The notes: generated by a model from the sequence alone, not told the origin. Shown: positions 32,084 to 40,135, counted from the first letter of the stretch. The stretch: 64,000 bases of DNA from Duganella sp. OV510 (GCF_900100205.1 NZ_FNEQ01000009.1:124001-188000), one strand, 5' to 3'. Made by a program: numbers and translations.

Positions 32084-34822
32084 TCATATCGGGGCCTTGA
32101 TGTCTGCCAGATCGCGGAAGCGTTCACACCGCTTGCTCAGGCTCTCCTTCGCGTCGTCACCCTCCTGATCCGGCACGTGCAGCACGGTTAAGAGCTTCTT
32201 CTTCGTGCCGATCGTGACCCACTGGCGGTCCTTCTTGAGGCGATTCCCCATCAGCTCGGCAAACTTGGTGAGGGACTGGCCGCGCAAGCCGAAGCGGGAG
32301 CAGTAGCGGTCGTAGACCAGGTACAGGTCATTCGACAGGCAGGAGCAGTACGGCGCATCCAGCTCGCCTGCAGCCCAAGCCAGATAGAACGCCTCCCAGT
32401 CTGGCCGGCCAAAGCTGATCACGCGCTCTTTGGCCGCAGTCATCGGCGGCCAGGTGTGCGGGTTGAAGTCGCCCAGCGGGTACTCCAGCAGGAATGCGTA
32501 GAACGCCTCGATCAGACCGTCCTCCAGCACGGCCTTGATCTTCTTAAGCAGCTCCGGGTCCAGCTCGGCGCGCACGTCGGCAACGCAGAAGCGGCGGTCG
32601 TGAGGCTCCAGCGGCACGGCCTGGAACTCGTTGGACAGCATGACCGTGTTCATGTGGTTGGCCTCGTCGCGGTCGTCCTTGAACTTCTGGCTGATCGGCT
32701 GCGTGCGGCCAGTGATCATGTGCTTAATCAGGCCAATGGAGCTGTACTTGTCTTGGCGCGACAGGATTTCCTCGAAGAGGACGAACAGCTTCTGCGAACG
32801 CCACACCGTGTAGGTGGAGTCCAGCTGGTTCTGGCCACCAGTCGCGCCATACTCGCCATAGATTGGCTTGACGATGCCTTCGAAGAACAGGCTTTTGCCG
32901 GTGCCCTGCTTCTCGCCGAAGAACAGCAGTGCCGTCTGCATCTTGGCGCCGGGATGCTGCAGCGGATAGGCCAGCCAGCGCAGCACCCACTGGAACAGCT
33001 CGTCGCGCCCCGGCTCCGATGCGCAAAGGCTGTACAGCAGCTCCAGGGCCAGCTGCGCTTTCTGCTCGTCCTTTTTCGGCTTGAGCGGGAAGCCTTCGAA
33101 CATGTTGATGTGCGTTTTCAGGTCCACAGTCTGCGTCGGATCGAACACCAGGTTCTCCAGGTCGATCTCGCGCCGCATTGAATGCTCCAGCCAACGCTCA
33201 GCCAAGTTCGAGCCGCGCGACAGTGCCATAGCGTCGTATCCAATGATCTTGCGCCGGTCGTGATCCCACACCGTCTTCGTCCCGTACAGCAGCGTGTACC
33301 GCTCCAGCATCATCAGCAGGGAATCATCCCCCGCCCCCCCGCCAGTTGCTGCGACGCCGCGCACAGTGGCCGGGAGATTGCGAGGGCTGATCGAGCGGCG
33401 CTGTGGGCTGTTTTCCCATTGCTTCGCGCTTTCCTTGCCGACCATAGTGACGAACGCCTTGCTCTTCATGCGCAGCTTGTTCACCGAGTCCCACACATCG
33501 GTCGAACCTTGGATCAGCGCGCAATGCGACAACGCCCACTCCAGCGGAACGAGGCCAATTGCCTCGGGCTCGGCATTCTCTACGGAGGGGGCCGGGGGAG
33601 CGTCGGCCGCCGCGACGGCTGGCGCCAGAGGCGCGCATTCCACATGAGAGGGTGCGGGAGACGGCAGGTCAGCGGCAGGCCGATTCTCAATGGCCGCCAT
33701 CACCTGGGCGCGCGCCACGTCGAGCGATTCCTGAACGTGCAGGTCGTTGAAGTCCGTCCACTTGTTCTCGCCGCGATCTGCGAACGCCGGCCATACCACA
33801 CGGGCGTTCTCGACCTCACGGGCAGCAGCACGGGCGCTGGCGATGCCGGCGTTCTCAAACTTCCAAATGTGGAAGCGACGACCGGAGCGTACGTCTGCTT
33901 CGATGTAGTCCGTGCCAGTCGCGTCCTTACGCCAGGTTGCGCGCACGGTCACATCGTGGCCAGCCGGGTTCTGCAGGACGTGGTCCACGCCGTCGATGGT
34001 CGGCGCCACCACGTCGAACTCCTCCAGGACGTCGCGGGCGTAGCGCTGCACCAGTTGCCAGTCGTCGTCCGCGAAGAAGATCAGCTCAGCGTCGGGAAAA
34101 TCGGCGCGGAGCTTGCGGGCGACCGGAAGCAGGTTCCCAGCGCTGAACGTGACCATTACGGGCAACGCACCGGCGCAGCCCATACGCACGGACTGGCCGC
34201 TCGCATAGCCTTCCGCCACGCCGATCTGGCGAACGTCTGCCGACACGGCACCAAGCAGGCAGCTTGCACCAACCATATCGGCGCCGGTGTTAAAGCGCTT
34301 CTCGCCATCAGGGGCAATCTTCTGCACGCAGGCCAGCTCTGCGCCGGATCGCGTGTAGTGCCGCGCAGGGACGAGCAGGCTGCCATCCTCATGCACGCGG
34401 GCATACTCGCCGACGATTTGCTTGCGCACCAGATAGGCGTGGTCAGCGACCAGCGTAGCGTCCTTGGCCTGCCGCCATTGCCGGCGTGCACGACCAGCAG
34501 CGAGGCCAGCGACGTGCTGGCGACGCTCCTCCTCTTGCTTCTGCTTCTCTTCCTGTCGGCGCTTTATCGCAGCCAGGTCAGCATCGCTCAGGCTGGCCCG
34601 CCCAATCTCGACTTTGACGGTGCCCGGATCGCGCCCCTGGAAGCGACCAAACGCCCCGGCAATAATAAACCGGCCGTCGTCCAGCTTGATTTCGGAGAGC
34701 TTGTACCAGGACTTCTTTCCCTTCCCAAATTTCTTGAACTTGGCATTGAGATCCAGTGGCGTCGGCGGCAGCGCGGGAAGGTGCGCCGCCATTTGCGCCA
34801 GTACGTCGTTGACAGTCGCCAT
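32084..34822 (-). CDS. Primase-helicase (Toprim plus SF3/D5-like ATPase)
   Basis: A protein of 912 residues combining two replication activities. The N-terminal part contains a Toprim domain (about residues 190-275; IGVAEGYASGQSV holds the glutamate and ELIFFADDDWQ the DxD). The C-terminal half has a helicase ATPase with Walker A GEKQGTGKS (636-644), LFVLFEEI as Walker B, and VMLSNEFQAVPLEPHDRRF as the following motif of DUF5906/D5-type helicases. It is the main replication protein of the phage, in the leftward early operon, with the iteron region just downstream. Confidence 0.93.
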   Translation of the reverse strand: MATVNDVLAQMAAHLPALPPTPLDLNAKFKKFGKGKKSWYKLSEIKLDDGRFIIAGAFGRFQGRDPGTVKVEIGRASLSDADLAAIKRRQEEKQKQEEERRQHVAGLAAGRARRQWRQAKDATLVADHAYLVRKQIVGEYARVHEDGSLLVPARHYTRSGAELACVQKIAPDGEKRFNTGADMVGASCLLGAVSADVRQIGVAEGYASGQSVRMGCAGALPVMVTFSAGNLLPVARKLRADFPDAELIFFADDDWQLVQRYARDVLEEFDVVAPTIDGVDHVLQNPAGHDVTVRATWRKDATGTDYIEADVRSGRRFHIWKFENAGIASARAAAREVENARVVWPAFADRGENKWTDFNDLHVQESLDVARAQVMAAIENRPAADLPSPAPSHVECAPLAPAVAAADAPPAPSVENAEPEAIGLVPLEWALSHCALIQGSTDVWDSVNKLRMKSKAFVTMVGKESAKQWENSPQRRSISPRNLPATVRGVAATGGGAGDDSLLMMLERYTLLYGTKTVWDHDRRKIIGYDAMALSRGSNLAERWLEHSMRREIDLENLVFDPTQTVDLKTHINMFEGFPLKPKKDEQKAQLALELLYSLCASEPGRDELFQWVLRWLAYPLQHPGAKMQTALLFFGEKQGTGKSLFFEGIVKPIYGEYGATGGQNQLDSTYTVWRSQKLFVLFEEILSRQDKYSSIGLIKHMITGRTQPISQKFKDDRDEANHMNTVMLSNEFQAVPLEPHDRRFCVADVRAELDPELLKKIKAVLEDGLIEAFYAFLLEYPLGDFNPHTWPPMTAAKERVISFGRPDWEAFYLAWAAGELDAPYCSCLSNDLYLVYDRYCSRFGLRGQSLTKFAELMGNRLKKDRQWVTIGTKKKLLTVLHVPDQEGDDAKESLSKRCERFRDLADIKAPI

Positions 34823-35242
34823 TTACTCGCTTTCCGGGCGCACCGAAGACTTGTAGGGAACCTGTACGCCCCCCATCATCGACGGAATGTCACGGTAGTC
34901 CAAGGCACCAGCGCGGATCACCATTGGGCTGCGGCTGCGCAGTGGGCGGAAACCCTCACCGACGCGCGGGGCTGCTGGGATGCCCTCATACTCTGGTTCC
35001 GCGTCTTTCGGCCCTACGAACTTGTTGCCTGCCCTAGTGATCTCGATTCCCTTTGGAGTAATGACGGCAAGGCCAACCGCGCACAGGGAGCCGATCACTT
35101 CGTCCTCGAATTGGACGGCACCACGCTTCCACCCCGAGCGTGTGGCCAATGCTGCAGCCGAAAGAGGTGCGCGGGCAGCATAAAGTGTCACCACCGCGTT
35201 GTAAGCTGCTGTGCCGCGACGCGGCATATGGAACGCCGCCAT
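34823..35242 (-). CDS. Unknown early protein, possible winged helix
   Basis: A protein of 139 residues. The N-terminal part (GTAAYNAVVTLYAARAPLSAAALATRSGW and IGSLCAVGLAVITPKGIEIT) has the spacing of a small winged-helix domain; the C-terminal 60 residues are Pro/Arg-rich and probably unfolded. It abuts the primase-helicase and CII-like genes without gaps, so a role in replication start or helicase loading is possible. No family recognised. Confidence 0.7.
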   Translation of the reverse strand: MAAFHMPRRGTAAYNAVVTLYAARAPLSAAALATRSGWKRGAVQFEDEVIGSLCAVGLAVITPKGIEITRAGNKFVGPKDAEPEYEGIPAAPRVGEGFRPLRSRSPMVIRAGALDYRDIPSMMGGVQVPYKSSVRPESE

Positions 35243-35724
35243 TACGCCACCTCTCGCAATGGCTCGGCGCGAACAGTGTTGGCGCGCGGGCAGTACACGC
35301 TGAACATCACGGCCAGCAGGGTTTCGGTCTTGCGATGCAGTTGCGCACCCAGCGCTTCGAGCTTCTGGCGCTCGTTGGAGTCGATCTTGTTGTCTTCAAT
35401 CGCGCCGATGAACGCGTTGAACAGCTTGCCCAGCTCAGCATAGTTCTCGTTAAACAGCAGCTGAATGGATTCGTTTTCAATCTCGCCTGCCTCTGGCAGC
35501 TTTACAAAGGTGCCGCCGCTCGCGACCGCGATCGCTTCCGCAAAGTCTGTGCCGCCCGTGAGCTGCTGCAGAGCCAGGGCATGATCCGTCGAGAGGGACT
35601 GCCCCTTGGTTTCATATGCCCGGTTGCGGAGAGAATTCTCCGTCATACCCAGGTGAGCTGCTGCCACGACCCATTTCCCAGGAATCGCGTTGATCAGGTT
35701 CAAGATAGCGCTGCGAACATCCAT
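35242..35724 (-). CDS. CII/YmfL-like regulatory protein
   Basis: A protein of 160 residues. The start (DVRSAILNLINAIPGKWVVAAAHLGMTENSLRNRAYETKGQ) is the pattern of the phage regulatory CII/CP76 family (YmfL), with an HTH at about residues 18-40. The rest is helical and acidic. Second gene after Cro in the leftward early operon. In P2-like phages such proteins steer the lysogenic decision; here the exact target is unknown. Confidence 0.8.
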   Translation of the reverse strand: MDVRSAILNLINAIPGKWVVAAAHLGMTENSLRNRAYETKGQSLSTDHALALQQLTGGTDFAEAIAVASGGTFVKLPEAGEIENESIQLLFNENYAELGKLFNAFIGAIEDNKIDSNERQKLEALGAQLHRKTETLLAVMFSVYCPRANTVRAEPLREVA

Positions 35725-35782
35725 ACAAACTCCTAAATATTATGGTTTTGCTACTGCTCTTTCGGCTCTACACTTCGAACCG

Positions 35783-36025
35783 TCAATGAGGGGATTGCAC
35801 CTGCCCGGTGCCCCGCAGATATGCCCAGTCCACATCCGGTCGAAGTGCTTCACACCTGACCCTGCCCTGAACCAGCTTTTCGATCGTCGGGCAATACTCT
35901 GCTGGGACACGACGGCCGGGCAATTTCCACTGCCCGGCCGCCCCCTTCGTTACGCCCAAGTGCGTCGCCAGCGCTTGGAGCGAGCCCAAAACGGCGACGA
36001 CTTCGTCTATTGGAGAGGAGTTCAT
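35783..36025 (-). CDS. Cro/YdaS-like HTH protein
   Basis: An 80-residue protein. SLQALATHLGVTKGAAGQWKLPGRRVPAEYC is a YdaS/Cro HTH with the typical G-R-R-V-P end. It is divergent from the CI-like gene across a 103-bp switch region with three operators. It is the first gene of the leftward early operon. No clear Shine-Dalgarno precedes the ATG, and the predicted leader is only about 23 nt. Confidence 0.85.
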   Translation of the reverse strand: MNSSPIDEVVAVLGSLQALATHLGVTKGAAGQWKLPGRRVPAEYCPTIEKLVQGRVRCEALRPDVDWAYLRGTGQVQSPH

Positions 36026-36053
36026 TGTGTTGAGAGAAAGTATGCCAAGTCCG

Positions 36054-36121
36054 AAGTCTAGTTTTTCTATACCTTTAAGTCAAGTTTTTCTATCCCATAA
36101 CGGTTTAGAAAACCTATACGA
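36054..36121. promoter_or_regulatory. CI/Cro switch: early leftward promoter with three operators
   Basis: Three related 21-bp inverted repeats with N5 centres begin at 36054, 36077 and 36101, about 23 bases apart: AAGTCTAG-TTTTT-CTATACCT, AAGTCAAG-TTTTT-CTATCCCA and CGGTTTAG-AAAAC-CTATACGA. On the minus strand TTGACT (36083-36078), a 17-base spacer and TAGACT (36060-36055) make a good promoter covered by the first two. The same motif occurs better conserved at 37173-37216. Confidence 0.7.
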
Positions 36122-36128
36122 TGACGGA

Positions 36129-36533
36129 ATGGAAATTAAAGACGAAATCGCAACCTGGGTTCGCAGTGCGCGAAAACACGCCGGCCTTTCGGGCGAAGCG
36201 CTTGGCGCCAAGCTGGCCCTTGAACTCCGGACGACCCGAGGCAACACCAAGGGGAATATCTCGCACTGGGAGCTGAGCAAGCATCAACCTAGCCTGGCTC
36301 AAATGCTGGCCATCAGCAAAATTACAGGCTACCCCTTGCCTGCCTCAGTGGAACAAAATGTGGATGCGACTCGCGCGGCGAGCGCCGGCGACAAGGTGCG
36401 GCTTGCATCAGCACCAGGCTATGAGTTTTTCTTGAATCACATTAATACCGTACTAGCCGAACGCGAAGTTCCGCCGCACATTCAAAGCGCAGTGATGGCG
36501 CTGTTAGACACCTGCCCACCCAAGGCACGGTAA
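36129..36533 (+). CDS. CI-like repressor without S24 peptidase domain
   Basis: A protein of 134 residues from ATG 36129 (a longer frame from 36027 would run through the operators). IATWVRSARKHAGLSGEALGAKLAL with NISHWELSKHQPSLAQMLAISKI is an XRE/lambda-repressor HTH. The remaining ~60 residues are helical and end shortly after AVMALLDTC. The Ser/Lys self-cleavage domain of lambda-type CI is missing, so SOS induction cannot work by RecA-driven self-cleavage. It should repress both promoters that carry the operators. Confidence 0.8.
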   Translation: MEIKDEIATWVRSARKHAGLSGEALGAKLALELRTTRGNTKGNISHWELSKHQPSLAQMLAISKITGYPLPASVEQNVDATRAASAGDKVRLASAPGYEFFLNHINTVLAEREVPPHIQSAVMALLDTCPPKAR

Positions 36534-36534
36534 A

Positions 36535-36786
36535 TTATTCAGGCCCCTCGTCGGGCCGTCCGATACGGATGGACACCATCCCCCGCTCATAGCGGTCCGT
36601 CAGCTCCCTGATCAAATCCCCGTCCGAATAGCTGCGCAGCGGCCGTTCCGCAGCATCCACGCTTTCATTCAAACGCCCAACGATCTCTGAATTCAGAGAT
36701 CGGGCGTTCCTACGAGCAAATTTTTCGAGGAGAGCCTTCAAATCGGCTGGCATACGAAGGCCAAATGGGGCGATGTCTCTACTCAT
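36535..36786 (-). CDS. Arc/Mnt-like ribbon-helix-helix protein
   Basis: An 83-residue protein. FGLRMPADLKALLEKFARRNARSLNSEIVGRLNESV is the Arc ribbon-helix-helix signature: a beta strand then two helices with the N-R-S-L-N-x-E-I turn. I choose ATG 36786; a longer frame to 36900 would run through the region upstream of the divergent gene. It is convergent with CI. Arc relatives in phage P22 repress the antirepressor gene, so this protein may do something similar. A 22-bp palindrome lies within the gene. Confidence 0.82.
   Translation of the reverse strand: MSRDIAPFGLRMPADLKALLEKFARRNARSLNSEIVGRLNESVDAAERPLRSYSDGDLIRELTDRYERGMVSIRIGRPDEGPE
36681..36702. repeat. 22-bp perfect palindrome inside the arc-like gene
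   Basis: CGATCTCTGA/ATTCAGAGATCG reads the same on both strands, and the flanks continue imperfectly (AACGCC and GGCGTT). It encodes the conserved SLNSEIVG turn of the Arc family. It is unrelated to the GCAGACGTCTGC family. Confidence 0.6.
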
Positions 36787-36886
36787 AGAGGCGCAGTGTA
36801 GAGAATTGACATAACCTGTGATAGCTACACGGTGAAGCCATACTACTATAATGGCGGACTCCGCAATTATCTCTTGGAAACTCTCA

Positions 36887-37162
36887 ATGCAAAATGACAA
36901 TACGATCCCCAGTCAAACCGCAGCTACTTTCACGCTTACCGCAATGCCGGGCGTTGAAATTGTGATCGCCAAGGAGAGCCTGACCGACTATTTAGAGGCG
37001 CGAGCAGCTCAACTGGCGGCGCTGAACCACTTGTTAATGTCAGGCGATTTTGAAGGCTGGGACGAGAACATCAAGTCGGACGCCAAATGGCTGGCCGCCT
37101 CGCTCGCAACGGAGGTATCGAAACTCGCAAGTGTTGTGACATTTCGAGAGAATTTAGAATAA
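36887..37162 (+). CDS. Unknown 91-aa protein, divergent from arc-like gene
   Basis: A small protein with N-terminal beta-like segment (ATFTLTAMPGVEIVIA) and helical C-terminus (AKWLAASLATEVSKLASVV). A TATAAT at 36847-36852 would start RNA near 36858, which favours ATG 36887 over ATG 36851. The Shine-Dalgarno (GGA) is weak. It lies between the switch region and the parB operon promoter. No family recognised. Confidence 0.6.
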   Translation: MQNDNTIPSQTAATFTLTAMPGVEIVIAKESLTDYLEARAAQLAALNHLLMSGDFEGWDENIKSDAKWLAASLATEVSKLASVVTFRENLE

Positions 37163-37172
37163 CTTTACATTA

Positions 37173-37216
37173 AAGTATAGTTTTTCTTTACTTCAAAGAA
37201 TAGATTATCTATACTT
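37173..37216 (+). promoter_or_regulatory. Rightward early promoter with two CI-type operators
   Basis: AAGTATAG-TTTTT-CTTTACTT (37173-37193) and AAGAATAG-ATTAT-CTATACTT (37196-37216) are 23 bases apart. TTTACT (37187-37192), a 17-base spacer and TATACT (37210-37215) form the promoter, with one operator over each hexamer. The same geometry occurs at the cro promoter. This promoter should drive the operon from 37247 to the integrase. Confidence 0.75.
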
Positions 37217-37246
37217 CGCTCGTATCATTTCTTGATAGGAGCAAAC

Positions 37247-37456
37247 ATGGCTTCACCCGAATCCTTCCCTCTTGGTTTCAACGAGCAAGCACTCGCCGAA
37301 AGTCCTGTAGTCCGGATTCGCGCGAGCCGCCCTGACCCCTATGCTGGCCTGAAAGGTCACGCTTACATCAAAGCGCGCAACCTGGCGCAACCAGTGAAAC
37401 GTGTGCAGACGTATGCACACGCTTCACTGACAGCATCTAGCGAGGTGTGCAAATGA
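37247..37456 (+). CDS. Small protein, first gene of the parB-integrase operon
   Basis: A 69-residue protein without recognised domain, rich in Arg/Pro/Ala, likely disordered in part. ATG 37247 has AGGAG five bases upstream. The C-terminal RVQTYAHAS is encoded by palindrome site 6. The stop overlaps the next ATG (ATGA), so the genes are coupled. It could be a small regulator; nothing in the sequence decides. Confidence 0.65.
   Translation: MASPESFPLGFNEQALAESPVVRIRASRPDPYAGLKGHAYIKARNLAQPVKRVQTYAHASLTASSEVCK
37392..37429. repeat. parS-like palindrome, site 6 (extended, 38 bp)
   Basis: The core GTGTGCAGACGTATGCACAC (37401-37420) differs from the consensus by one base. The arms extend to CAGTGAA and TTCACTG, giving a 38-bp inverted repeat with two mismatches. 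It is the longest of the seven and the nearest to the operon promoter, about 180 bases downstream. Confidence 0.75.
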
Positions 37457-37971
37457 ATGCGCGCCCTCCATTTCTCACTGTCGCCGCAAATAACTTGAGC
37501 GAACACGCCGCAGCCCTGCTTGCCAGCATGACGACCTTGCAGGCAGCAGCAGCGAATGCAACTGAACTCTTGGTACAAGCCGGGTTTGCTGGAATGCGCG
37601 GCGACACTGCCGACGACCTTCGGACAGCACTGGCGGCCCACGGCCAGCTGGTACATGAGTTCAACGTCAAGGTACGCACCAGCGCCGGCACCACCACTTT
37701 CCAAGCGCACGCCTCGGATGCAGCAAGCGCCGTCGATGCCGCCGTCGAACGCATTGGCAACGCCCCGTGCGGCATCACCGTTACGCCGGCAGAGCCCGAC
37801 CGCCAGGCACTTGCCGCAGCGCATCGCACCCTGCGCATCGCAAAACCCCTGGACGTTGCTTTGAACGATCCGAGCCTTGGCCGTGCGCTGCGCTCCTACG
37901 CGCGGAAGCACCCAGTTCGCCACAACGCCACCACCGATTTCAAATCCCTTGCGGCCAATGACCGCGACTAA
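37453..37971 (+). CDS. Unknown 172-aa protein upstream of the ParB-like gene
   Basis: A soluble helical protein, Ala-rich. It begins MNARPPFLTVAANNLSEHAA, with GMRGDTADDLRTALAAHGQLVHEFNVKV in the middle and a basic C-terminus (RSYARKHPVRHNATTDFKSLA). The ATG overlaps the previous stop, with GAGG seven bases upstream. It is where a ParA might be expected before parB, but it has no Walker A motif and is far too small. Function unknown. Confidence 0.65.
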   Translation: MNARPPFLTVAANNLSEHAAALLASMTTLQAAAANATELLVQAGFAGMRGDTADDLRTALAAHGQLVHEFNVKVRTSAGTTTFQAHASDAASAVDAAVERIGNAPCGITVTPAEPDRQALAAAHRTLRIAKPLDVALNDPSLGRALRSYARKHPVRHNATTDFKSLAANDRD

Positions 37972-37987
37972 CCGAAAGACCCACGCC

Positions 37988-40135
37988 ATGAACAAACTTA
38001 TCGCCCTTCCACCGCCGGCTGTCCTCGCTCCCGCCGACCAGGTCATCGTTGTTGACGAGCTGGTCATGGAGGGCTATCGCGACGTTCCGCTCCACCTGGT
38101 GCGTATTTCGTACACGAACCGCACTCGCTTCAACCCCGAAGCACTGCAACAGCTCGCGGATAACATTGCCGAGGTCGGTATCCTCCAGCCGATCCTGATG
38201 CGCCCGGTCACCCCCACTGCCGAAGCCCCTCAGATCCTGGAAGTCGTTGCTGGCGAACGCCGCTTCCGCGCGGCCGTCATGGCCGGCCTGCATTGCGCAC
38301 CGGCCAGCATCAAAATCCTGTCTGATAAACAAGCAGCCGAAATTCAGCTACTGGAGAACATCCAGCGCGAAAACCCCCACCCACTGGAGGAAGCAATCGG
38401 CTTCGAGCAGCTGATGCTGAATCATGGCTACACTGCTGACCAACTTGCAGCAAAAGTAAAGCGAAGCCGCTCCTACGTGTATGCGAGTCTGAAACTGTGC
38501 GCCCTGTCGCTTCGCGCCCGCGAATTGTTTTTAGATGACGTCCAGCGCTTCCCAGCATCGACCGCGCTGCTGATCGCGCGCATTCCAACACCGGGCCTGC
38601 AGGACAAGGCGCTGGGTGAAATCATGGCGCCACAGCACAACGGCGATCCGATGTCCGTTCGCCAGGCGGCGCAACACATCGCTGGTCGCTACACGCTCAA
38701 CCTCGAAAGCGCGCCCTTCGACCCCAAAGACGCGAAGCTGCTGGCCGGCGCCGGCAATTGTGGGAAGTGCCCCAAGCGCACCGGAAACCAACCGGAAATT
38801 TATGCAGACACCAAGAGTGCAGACGTCTGCACCGACCCCGACTGCTATGCAGAGAAAAAAGCTGCGCACTACCAGCGTATCGTCGTCATCGCCAGCAAAA
38901 AGGGGATTCCAGTATTGGAGGGCGCCGAGGCCGTCGCTGCGGAACCGTACAGCTGGGGCCGCGACGAAGAGTTCGTGACCGAAGACCACCACCTGAGCGC
39001 ATTTGATCGTGTGGCACCGGCAACCGGAATGGCTGGGACGATCAAGAAGCACATCGCAGCCGCAGATATGCCAGCCCCTGCGAAGTACCTCAGGTTCCAC
39101 GATGGCAGCGTCAAGGCGCTCTACCGCAGTGAGGACGTCCAGGCAGCCCTGGAGAAGACAGGCGCATGCGAATCGGAAGAAGCACGCGCCGCCCGCGAAG
39201 ATGCCGGCGCCGCCGACCCAACCGACGCCGGTAAACCCAACCGACAGCAAGAAGCCGCCGAAAAGCAGCGCCTGGAGCGCGCGGAACGTCAGCGCAAGGC
39301 GACCGCAATGACGGTAGAGCGCGTGGCGTTGTACCGCAAGATCCGTCTGAGTGCGAAGGATGGCCTGTCGCTGCACATGCTGCGCGAACTAGCCAAGTTG
39401 ATGGTGCGCGACGACATGAACGAAATGTCCATCCCGGATGACTTGATCGGCGACTTGTATCCGTTCGACCGCGACGATGATTCCGTATGCGCCTTCATCG
39501 ACCAGGCCGACGCAGCGACCGTACAACTCCTGGTGATGGACCTCGTCATGGGCGAGGGGCTGAGCGTCTCATCGCACTACATCGAGGAAGAAGAATCGGA
39601 ACCGGATGCGCGATACCTCGCCATCAATTCCATCGCCGTCGCAGCGGACATCACGACGAACGAAGCCGACCTCGCCGCTACAGCGGCAGCTCTTGTGGTG
39701 CGCGGAATCGATGTCTGCGACCTTGAAACGGCCGACGACGTGCTCGAAGTCCTCGAACAGAATTTGGACCACTTGAATGCCGTATGCGCCCACGTCATCG
39801 CCGAGGCACCGCACCACCTGAGCAACGTCGAGCAGGCAGCCCACCACCTCGGCTATGAGTATGGAACGGCCGGATGGCACAAGAAGACCGAAGCGCAGGC
39901 GAACAGCGCGGACACGACCACGCCGGCAGAGCCCGATCACGCTGAATCGCCAGCTGCCGAACAGCAGCCACGCTCGAAGCTGTCGATCAAACCAAAGGCA
40001 GCAGCGACACAAGCCGAGCAAGCCGGGCCGGTCGTCAAGGTCAAGAAGAATCGCGCCGCCCAGGCACAAGCTGCAGCGCCTCTGGCGCCAGCTGCGGCTT
40101 GGCCCTTCCCTACCCCGAACCGCTCGCAACCATGA
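37988..40135 (+). CDS. Large ParB/Spo0J-family DNA-binding protein (CTP-switch motifs), no ParA partner
   Basis: A protein of 715 residues. The N-terminal ParB domain (~30-135) has RFNPEALQQLADNI, the CTP-binding GERRFRA (89-95) and ENIQRENPHPLEEA (123-136). An HTH follows (YTADQLAAKVKRSRSYVYASL, ~149-168). A Cys cluster (NCGKCPK ... VCTDPDCYAE) may bind zinc. The long C-terminal half is acidic, then low-complexity and basic. Chromosomal ParB has about 300 residues; such long forms occur on plasmids and phages. No ParA is encoded in the prophage. Palindrome site 7 lies within it. The start could also be ATG 37958. Confidence 0.88.
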   Translation: MNKLIALPPPAVLAPADQVIVVDELVMEGYRDVPLHLVRISYTNRTRFNPEALQQLADNIAEVGILQPILMRPVTPTAEAPQILEVVAGERRFRAAVMAGLHCAPASIKILSDKQAAEIQLLENIQRENPHPLEEAIGFEQLMLNHGYTADQLAAKVKRSRSYVYASLKLCALSLRARELFLDDVQRFPASTALLIARIPTPGLQDKALGEIMAPQHNGDPMSVRQAAQHIAGRYTLNLESAPFDPKDAKLLAGAGNCGKCPKRTGNQPEIYADTKSADVCTDPDCYAEKKAAHYQRIVVIASKKGIPVLEGAEAVAAEPYSWGRDEEFVTEDHHLSAFDRVAPATGMAGTIKKHIAAADMPAPAKYLRFHDGSVKALYRSEDVQAALEKTGACESEEARAAREDAGAADPTDAGKPNRQQEAAEKQRLERAERQRKATAMTVERVALYRKIRLSAKDGLSLHMLRELAKLMVRDDMNEMSIPDDLIGDLYPFDRDDDSVCAFIDQADAATVQLLVMDLVMGEGLSVSSHYIEEEESEPDARYLAINSIAVAADITTNEADLAATAAALVVRGIDVCDLETADDVLEVLEQNLDHLNAVCAHVIAEAPHHLSNVEQAAHHLGYEYGTAGWHKKTEAQANSADTTTPAEPDHAESPAAEQQPRSKLSIKPKAAATQAEQAGPVVKVKKNRAAQAQAAAPLAPAAAWPFPTPNRSQP
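38817..38832. repeat. parS-like palindrome, site 7
   Basis: GTGCAGACGTCTGCAC, perfect over 16 bp, inside the parB-like gene at the Cys-rich segment (SADVCTDPD). A half copy TGCAGAC lies 14 bases before it. Sites within or beside parB are common in partition loci. Confidence 0.8.

Noticed and set aside
31915..32127. Cys-rich 70-codon frame in the iteron region
   Set aside because: It is a by-product of the CAGGGT/ACCCTG repeats and overlaps the end of the primase gene.
33888..33900. ACGTCTGC half matches in the primase gene (also near 34231)
   Set aside because: Only the right half of the palindrome is present; not counted as parS-like sites.
37392..37429. The extended 38-bp palindrome as an intrinsic terminator
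   Set aside because: No T tract follows, and the centre matches the dispersed palindrome family, which explains it better.
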